Assembly: GCF_001311785.1 (NCBI RefSeq)
Contig: NZ_BBBX01000005.1
Location: 1-64,000 of the forward strand
Reading direction: 5' to 3'
From: Lacticaseibacillus saniviri JCM 17471 = DSM 24301
Lineage (GTDB): Bacteria > Bacillota > Bacilli > Lactobacillales > Lactobacillaceae
DNA length: 64,000 bases
Shown: in pieces, positions 57,750 through 64,000 of the stretch
How the letters are laid out: each line of letters starts with the position of its first letter
Numbering within the stretch: position 1 is the stretch's first letter
Made by a program: the position numbers and the translations under genes
Notes under the pieces: generated by a model
What the model saw: only the letters and a program-made list of their open reading frames with translations
Told to the model about the DNA's origin: nothing
The model's database searches: none

Positions 57750-58809
57750 TTGAAAGTTACTTTCAAAAACGTCACGATGTCCTATGATGGCAAGAAAGAT
57801 ACCCTCAAGAATCTGAACTTTACGATTCCTGATGGCACGCTTGTTTCGTTATTAGGACCAAGTGGTGGCGGTAAAACCACGACCCTGAATCTGATTTCAG
57901 GGCTCCTGACCCCAACGTCCGGACAAATCTTTTTTGGCGACGAAGATGTGACCAAAAAGATGCGCTGGGCCGAAAGGTCGGGATGGTTTTCCAAAACTAT
58001 GCCCTTTATCCACATTTAACGGTGTTGGATAATATTGCATTTCCACTGAAGATGGCTAAGGTTGCCAAAGCCGAGCGGCACAAGCGCGCTCGCGAATTAG
58101 CTGCCTTGGTTCACGTTGAGGACCAACTCGACAAAAGCCAGGTGAATTATCTGGTGGGCAACAACAGCGTGTCGCCATTGCGCGTGCGCTTGCTAAGTCA
58201 CCAAGTCTGTTGCTTCTGGACGAACCCCTCTCTAACCTCGATGCGCGCTTGCGGATTGAGATGCGTGAGGAAATTCGCCGGATTCAACGCGAAACTGGTG
58301 TCACCACGATTTTTGTTACCCATGATCAAGACGAGGCGTTACATATCTCTGACAACATCATGGTTCTCAGTTTTGGTTCCATTCAGCAATTCAGTTCACC
58401 GACCGCACTCTATGAACGGCCAAACAACCTGTTTGTTGCCAAGTTCATCGGTGAACCTGTCATCAACGCGGTCCCCGCCGATACCTTGGTGGATGATCTC
58501 AAAGGTATTGTGCCTGACGAGATTCTGGAACGCGCCGAAACAGCGGGTATTCGCTCTGAAGCCTTGATTCCTTATGATGCTGGCGATGCTGTTCTAGCTA
58601 AGCTCAGCGGCACCATCACGCAGAGTAAGAAATACGGCCGTGAAGCAACCGCTGAAATCACCTACCACGACCAAGTGCTTTTGAGCACCGAAATGGCCGG
58701 TAGTCCAACCAGTGAGGCTGAAACTGAATTCTACCTCACCAAGCCGGGCTTCTTCCTATTTGATGACGCTGGCGTCTTGATTTACGGCGGTGAGTCCCAT
58801 GCTCAATGA
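57750..58809 (+). CDS. ugpC: Sugar/glycerol-phosphate ABC ATPase (UgpC/MsmK-like); two apparent frameshifts
   Basis: TTG start 57750 after AAGGAGCGG. Adding one A in 57954-57958 and one in 58133-58136 gives 353 residues. Walker [16 protein letters not shown]-loop [12 protein letters not shown], signature [15 protein letters not shown], Walker [13 protein letters not shown], switch [10 protein letters not shown]-terminal about 110 residues form a TOBE/MalK-type regulatory domain. First gene of the ATPase-permease-permease-binding protein operon. Confidence 0.88.
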
Positions 58810-59692
58810 AAAGCCGACACTAAAATCATCCGCTAAAGCACTGCTCTATCTGCTCCCCATGCTCGTGATTACGATCACGTTCAATATCTACCCCATCATC
58901 AACTCGTTCATGATGAGTCTGTACACCAAGTATGACTTCTACACGGATAAGGTTGGCGGCATAGGGTTTGATAACTTTATCTACCTGTGGAACGATCCCG
59001 ATTTCCACTTAGCGGTGAAGAACACATTGATTTTTGTGGTCGGGGTTGTGCCCGTCACTGTGATCTTGTCGTTGCTCATCGCCCTGTTACTCAATCAAAT
59101 CAAGGTGTTGTCCGGATTCTTTCGGACGGTGTACTTCCTGCCGTTTGTCACCAGTACCGTTGCGATTGCGATGGTCTGGAACTGGATCTATCACTCTGAT
59201 TATGGCTTGATGAACTATTTCTTAGGTTGGTTTGGGATTCAACCGATTCACTGGTTGACCGATTCACGTTATGCCCTGCTCGCGCTGATCATTATGAGTA
59301 TTTGGAAGAGCTTAGGCTTCAACATCATCTTATTTCTTGTCGGAATCAACAATATCGACAAAGGCTACTACAAGGCCGCAGAAATTGATGGTGCCAATGC
59401 TTTTCAACGCTTCTGGAATATCACAATCCCCTTACTGTCACCAATTACGTTTCTCGTTACCATCAATGGGATTATCGGTAACTTCAAGGTTTTCGATCAA
59501 ATCTTTGCACTGTTTCAGGGCACCCCTGGTCCTGGTAAAGCCGGTCTCACAATCGTCTATTACCTCTACCAGAAGTTCTATACGGAGTATAAGTATCCCA
59601 TTGCAGCGGCTAGCGGGGTTGTATTGTTCTTCTTAATCTTACTGGTCACTATCGTTCAATTGTGGTATTCCCGCAAACACGTTCACTATTAG
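58799..59692 (+). CDS. ugpA: ABC importer permease (UgpA-like)
   Basis: 297 residues from ATG 58799, overlapping the ATPase stop. Six TMs; EAA loop [40 protein letters not shown] is typical of MalF/UgpA family members. Frame intact, in contrast to both neighbours. Confidence 0.85.
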   Translation: MLNEKPTLKSSAKALLYLLPMLVITITFNIYPIINSFMMSLYTKYDFYTDKVGGIGFDNFIYLWNDPDFHLAVKNTLIFVVGVVPVTVILSLLIALLLNQIKVLSGFFRTVYFLPFVTSTVAIAMVWNWIYHSDYGLMNYFLGWFGIQPIHWLTDSRYALLALIIMSIWKSLGFNIILFLVGINNIDKGYYKAAEIDGANAFQRFWNITIPLLSPITFLVTINGIIGNFKVFDQIFALFQGTPGPGKAGLTIVYYLYQKFYTEYKYPIAAASGVVLFFLILLVTIVQLWYSRKHVHY

Positions 59693-59702
59693 GGAGGCAG
59701 TC

Positions 59703-60521
59703 ATGGCAAAAAATAAGCAAAGCACTGTTGTATCTAATTGTAACGTTGGGCGCGATCACCATGTTGATTCCATTTCTTTGGATGATTTCAACATCACTCA
59801 AAACCGCACCTGAAACGATCAAAGTTCCCCCCATCTGGATTCCAAAAAACTCCAGTGGGGCAATTACATCACCGCCTGGAACCAGGCACCATTCGCCCGT
59901 TATTTTCTCAACAGTGTGATCGTGACCACCATCACGACGGCCGGTCAACTGTTTACCAGTATCTTGGCCGCATTTGCGTTTGCGCGACTCAAGTTTTGGG
60001 GTAAGAATATTCTCTTCGTCATCTTCTTAGGAACCATGATGATTCCAGGGGAAATGTTGATTATTCCTAACTTCGTCACCCTATCGCACTTGGGTCAGAT
60101 CAATCAATATGGGGCCTTAATCATTCCTTGGTTAGCGAGCTTCTTCACCGTCTTCACGTTGCGTCAGACCTTCCAGTCGACGCCCGATCAGATTTATTAC
60201 GCCGCTAAAATCGACGGTGCTTCCGATTGGCGATACCTGTGGACCGTGTTAGTGCCCATGAGTAAGTCCACGATTACCGCAGTGACTGTGTTAGAAGTCA
60301 TCGGGAGTTGGAACTCATTCATGTGGCCATTGATTGTGACCAACACTGAAAATATGCGGACACTGCCTGTTGGGTTACAGGCCTTCACCACAGATGCGGG
60401 GACGGCATATCAATTGCTGATGGCCGCGTCAACGTTTGTTATCATTCCGATGGTTATTTTGTACATCTTTTTACAGAAATATATTATAGCTGGTATTTCA
60501 AAGGCAGGATTGAAAGGATAG
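59703..60521 (+). CDS. ugpE: ABC importer permease (UgpE-like); two apparent frameshifts
   Basis: ATG 59703 (AGGGAGGCAGTC). Removing one A at 59708-59713 and adding one at 59846-59851 gives 272 residues. Begins MAKISKALLYLIVTLGAITM. Six TMs; EAA loop YYAAKIDGASDWRYLWTVLV. C-terminus QKYIIAGISKAGLKG is typical of the MalG/UgpE group. Confidence 0.85.
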
Positions 60522-60525
60522 ACAA

Positions 60526-61835
60526 ATGAAAAAGAATACTTGGGTAAAAGCTTTACTTGGTTTGTTCACCGTGATGTTAGTTACATTGCTCGCTGCTTGT
60601 GGTTCAAACAACGCTTCTAGCGGCAATGATGGCGCATCAAAGTCTGGTAAGACGACAACGATCACTTTCTGGCATGGGATGAATGGTCCCTACCAAACAG
60701 CAATCAACGAAATCATTTCCGACTTCAACAAGTCTCAAAGTAAGTACAAAGTTGTGGGTACAGCGCAAGGTAATTACACCGCGTTGCAACAAAAGATCAT
60801 GGCGGCTGCTAAGTCAAAGAGCTTACCTGTGATCGCACAAACGACCTACACCACCGTTCCTGATTACAGTAAGCAAGGCTTCATCGAATCACTTGATAAC
60901 TACGCTTTAAAGGGTAGCGACAAGTTGACCGATGCTGATTTGAAGGATATTTATCCAACATTCTTAACCAGTTCTAAGTACGATGGCCAGTACTACAGTG
61001 TGCCATTCTCAAAATCAACGCGGATTCTCTACTACAACTCTGACTTGATGAAGAAGTACAACATCAAGATGCCAACAGCTGGGAAGATATCCAAAAAGAT
61101 GGCGAAAAATTGAAGAGCAAGGGCGTTGCTGCTATCGGCTTTGATAAGAGTATCGACATGGAGCTCGAAGGCTTAGCTCGCCAAGCGGGTAATTCTTTGG
61201 TCGCACCAAAGACATTAAAGGCCAACCTCGACTCCAAGAAGACACTTGAAGCAACAACCTTCCTCATGGATATGATTAACAAGGGTACCGCAAAGACCGC
61301 TGGTGAAGATATCTATGGTGATAAGAACTTCACTTCTGGCAAGACCCTCTTCTACGTCGGTTCCTCTGCTGGTGTGTCACACATGAAGCAAGGTGCACCT
61401 AAGGACTTAAACTGGGGTACCGCACCATTACCTACTTACAAGGGTAAGAAAGCAACCGAAATTGCTGGTAACGATATCGTAATGTTCAAGTCTGCAACTG
61501 CTGACCAAAAGAAGGCCGCATGGGCATTCATGAAGTACTTGATGAGCAAGCCTGTGACAGCTAAGTGGGCTGAAAAGACCGGCTACTTACCATTACGTAA
61601 GTCCGCGCTTGAAGACCAATCCTTCCAAGATTACTTGAAGAAGGATCCTACTGCTAAGGCTTCAGTTGACTCATTAGACTTTGGGTTCCAATCCACTGCC
61701 TTTGTTGGTTACTCTGAATACCGTAACGACCTCCTGGAAACCGTTGACGCCATGCTGACCAAGCATGAAGCACCTGCCAAGGCCATGGGGAGCTTACAAG
61801 ACCAAACAGAAAAGATTATCAAAGAAAACAACTAA
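60526..61835 (+). CDS. ugpB: Extracellular solute-binding lipoprotein (UgpB-like); one apparent frameshift
   Basis: Adding one base near 61080 gives 436 residues. Signal and lipobox: KALLGLFTVMLVTLLAAC, lipid attachment at Cys25. The mature start ITFWHGMNGPYQTAINEIIS and FNKSQSKYKVVGTAQGNYTA resemble glycerol-3-phosphate-binding UgpB. The 3' part ends in TEKIIKENN. Substrate glycerol phosphate or glycerophosphodiesters by similarity; a sugar is an alternative. Confidence 0.85.
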
Positions 61836-61888
61836 TTGGTAAAAGATTCACGCATATAAACCGCCTACTTCCGTTGTGAACTGTAGGC

Positions 61889-61926
61889 AAAAGCCATGCC
61901 ATCATATTCGATGTCATGGCTTTTTT
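61889..61926 (+). terminator. Terminator of the ABC operon
   Basis: AAAAGCCATG pairs with CATGGCTTTTTT, with partial inner pairing (ACAT region). Confidence 0.88.
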
Positions 61927-62007
61927 GTATGCACGTGGCTAACAAAGCGTGATTAACTGTCAATGAGGCAAAAAGTGCTATGATTTACGCATAAGGAGGA
62001 CATTCGT

Positions 62008-62493
62008 ATGGAACAAAATGGTGTGCAAGACTATAGCAAATTATTCGGCACGCAGGTTCACGACGCCAATACCGCTTTTGAATTCTTGATGGTGGCTGTC
62101 TTTCAACCTGGAATGAGCTGGAAAGTCGCGGCTTCAAAGCTGCCCGTCTTCAAGCGGTTATTTGCCAATTTTGATTATCACAAGATCGCAACTTTTGATG
62201 AACCTGAAATCGAAAGCATCGAAAGTGATGCCGAGATGATTCAAAATGATCGCAAGATTCAAGCCGTTTTTCAAAATGCGAAAGCCGCAGTGAATTTGGA
62301 ACCCGAGTTCAAAGACTTAGCGGATTATTTCTGGTCATTTAAACCAGCTGATTCCGAAGCCATCGACCGTACCGCTCTAGGCACGACGGTGGCAAAAGAC
62401 ATGAAAAAGCGTGGATTCACTTTTGTCGGGCCGACAACAATGGGCCTCTTACTCACGGGCATTGGTATCCTGCCGCGGCCACATCGGGATTAA
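62008..62493 (+). CDS. DNA-3-methyladenine glycosylase I (Tag)-like protein, divergent
   Basis: 161 residues; AAGGAGGACATTC upstream. Tag-family core is recognisable: FQPGMSWKVAASKLPVFKRL (compare LSW of Tag) and DMKKRGFTFVGPTTMGLLLT. The family's N-terminal zinc Cys is missing, and where Tag has LTLEGAQAGLSW this protein has LMVAVFQPGMSW, so the base-recognising Glu is replaced. The C-terminal zinc ligands are also not obvious. Enzymatic activity is doubtful; it may bind damaged DNA or have another function. Confidence 0.65.
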   Translation: MEQNGVQDYSKLFGTQVHDANTAFEFLMVAVFQPGMSWKVAASKLPVFKRLFANFDYHKIATFDEPEIESIESDAEMIQNDRKIQAVFQNAKAAVNLEPEFKDLADYFWSFKPADSEAIDRTALGTTVAKDMKKRGFTFVGPTTMGLLLTGIGILPRPHRD

Positions 62494-62513
62494 CGCGGAT
62501 TGTTTTCAAACAC

Positions 62514-62565
62514 AAAAAGTAGCGATTGGCGCAACCTTCTCGGGCTGTTCAGTCGCTACTTTTTG
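62514..62565. terminator. Bidirectional terminator
   Basis: AAAAAGTAGCGA pairs with TCGCTACTTTTT across a loop with partial inner pairing. It separates the Tag-like gene from the anti-sigma gene end. Confidence 0.85.
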
Positions 62566-62566
62566 T

Positions 62567-63506
62567 CTATTTCAGTGGCTTAATATCGCCGCGCACAGGA
62601 ACCATTGTGCCAATGACCGTACTTTTCGCCCAAGCAAGATTTTTGCAATTGCAGGAGATTCTCAGTGCGACCACTCACAATCAGGCCACCAAATTGTGCT
62701 TGGTTGAGCTCAGTCGTTGGGGTCTGTTTGACCGCGTCTTGATATAGCTTGTAGGTGACGCCGTCGTCAAGCGTCCAAGATACCTGCTTATCTTGGCCAA
62801 ATCGATGCACTTGATTGACAAACTCGCGGTAAGCCGCCGCAGTGAGCCTACCCGACGTTTCATCCGCATTCACGCCAATGTAGGTGCCTAGCCGATCGAC
62901 GTTTGCCCGACTGGATGTCCCACTCCAGTACCAATTGATTAACAGATTGGCTGGCACCATGGTCTGAATCTCGCGATAGGTATATGGCCGATCAAACGTG
63001 ACTGCCACTTCCGCAACCATATTTTTTGCCTGCTTCAACGTGCCGACTTCTCGCTTTGTGCGATAGTCTTTGGCCCGAGGATTGGTAAATGTGGGTATCT
63101 TTTCGCGATTAACCCGATTGCGTAACGTCCCATTGTTCTGGTCAACGCCATCACTACTCGTCTCGACATTGAGGTGTAGCCAATCGAATGTGCCTCGTTT
63201 TTGCGCCCAAGCCACCTGGTAGCCATCAATATTTTTATAGCAATCACTGACAAGCTCAGCCCCGAATACCCCATTATTTGCCAGTACCCGCGACGACGTG
63301 AGAATATTGGGCGACTGAATGAGTTCCTGTGTGACAAAGTTAGCATCTAATCGCTGATAATTTCTTCGCGCCAATAATTGCACCCCTGCATAACTGATAA
63401 CTAACAACAATAAGCCCGTCACTAGCGAGATTAAGACGGTATACAGCCAGCGTTTCACTTTGCTTTTGCGTGCTAATCGTTTTAAATCTGCATCAAAATC
63501 ATTCAT
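62567..63506 (-). CDS. Anti-sigma-factor-like membrane protein; one apparent frameshift
   Basis: 312 residues after removing one A near 62640, which replaces a false end with NLAWAKSTVIGTMVPVRGDI. ATG 63506 lies in the sigma gene's end (GAGGAGGACACAA upstream). Cytosolic N-terminus (NDFDADLKRLARKSKVKRW), one TM (TVLISLVTGLLLLVISYAGV), and a large extracellular domain. Layout and position match the sigma-regulator N/C family. It should hold the ECF factor until an envelope signal releases it. No zinc-binding anti-sigma motif is visible. Confidence 0.7.
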
Positions 63507-63975
63507 TTGTGTCCTCCTCAAGCCATTGCTTTAATTTTTGTCTGATCCGAAACAACGTCACTTTGGTCTTACTCTCACTGAACGCCATCATTTGCGCAAT
63601 TTGCTTCACCGAGAAGCCCTGAATGTACCGTAACGTGAATAGCAACATTTCTGAATCATCCAATCGCTGTAACGCTTCATTCAAATCTCCCGTTGCTGGC
63701 CATTGCCACTGTGTCATTAGCGCCTGATAATCGCTCAATACCACCCGATAGCGTTGATGGCGGCGGGTCCGATCAATCCAGAGGCGAATGCTGCTTCGAT
63801 ACATCCAGGCCCGAATCTTTGGCTCCGGAATAATCTGTTCCGTCTCAATGAGTTTGACAAAGGCATCCTGGACAATATCTTGTGCATCGGCGGCAGAAGC
63901 ACCCAACTTCTGCAAGTAGAAGAAAACCTCTCGCGTAATCCTCCGAATCAACGCCTCGTAATCTTGCAGATTCAT
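63499..63975 (-). CDS. ECF-type RNA polymerase sigma factor
   Basis: 158 residues from ATG 63975 (AAGGGGGTAACG). Region 2 ASAADAQDIVQDAFVKLIET; region 4 FTLRYIQGFSVKQIAQMMAF followed by SESKTKVTLFRIRQKL. Overlaps the anti-sigma gene by 8 bp, so the two are translationally coupled. Targets unknown; ECF systems of this type in Firmicutes usually respond to lysozyme or antimicrobial peptides (inference). The last 25 bp of the window upstream hold no more than its ribosome site. Confidence 0.88.
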   Translation of the reverse strand: MNLQDYEALIRRITREVFFYLQKLGASAADAQDIVQDAFVKLIETEQIIPEPKIRAWMYRSSIRLWIDRTRRHQRYRVVLSDYQALMTQWQWPATGDLNEALQRLDDSEMLLFTLRYIQGFSVKQIAQMMAFSESKTKVTLFRIRQKLKQWLEEDTNE

Positions 63976-64000
63976 CGTTACCCCCTTCCCACTCTTATAA

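Overview
The window looks like a piece of a low-to-medium GC Firmicute chromosome, most likely Lactobacillaceae and plausibly near the Lacticaseibacillus (casei/paracasei/rhamnosus) group. This is inferred from gene content: a GlcU-type sugar transporter, LacD aldolase, PepF, a comG operon next to a methyltransferase and ackA, a cdaA-cdaR-glmM cluster, and a tmRNA whose tag ends in SYALAA. The species cannot be fixed from sequence alone.

Layout. (1) 1-11055: one end of an integrated prophage. Leftward early genes (DnaD-like replication protein, DUF669, AAA ATPase, DUF1351, small HTH proteins) are followed by two divergent regulator modules, an HTH-ImmA/IrrE fusion repressor, a small membrane protein, a secreted protein and a tyrosine integrase. 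The integrase ends against the 3' end of pgi, which may be the integration site. (2) 11091-19400: pgi, a glcU-like transporter, lacD, vanZ-like, an LTA-synthase-type enzyme, and an odd permease / degenerate ABC-ATPase pair. (3) 19541-25730: an ACT-domain regulator, a MarR regulator divergent from a flavin reductase, a two-component system, ssrA (tmRNA) and an amino-acid permease. (4) 25738-34277: hydrolase, ackA, ytxK-like methyltransferase, comGA-GG, yebC, a second vanZ. (5) 34346-43185: pepF, glmS, and glmM-cdaR-cdaA (amino-sugar and c-di-AMP synthesis), then small genes. (6) 43309-47660: a polyamine ABC transporter (potABCD) with an XRE-cupin regulator. (7) 47860-57235: Na+/H+ antiporter, murB, exoA, DnaQ-like exonuclease, tsaE-pta-ung, HAD phosphatase, LURP-one protein, two GNATs. 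(8) 57750-64000: a Ugp-type ABC importer, a Tag-like protein, and an ECF sigma / anti-sigma pair.

A dominant technical feature is that about 48 single-base insertions or deletions, mostly in homopolymer runs, break more than 30 genes, including glmS, glmM and cdaA. Restoring one base at each site yields full-length family-like proteins, so I annotate these as whole CDSs with probable sequencing errors rather than as pseudogenes.

The most interesting biology is the prophage switch region (five copies of a GCTAC-N5-GTAGC operator and two complete divergent regulator modules), the FtsX-like permease paired with an ATPase-like protein that has lost every catalytic motif, GntR/NagR-like boxes upstream of a near-consensus glmS promoter, and Ser-rich tails on two extracytoplasmic proteins (LtaS-like and CdaR).
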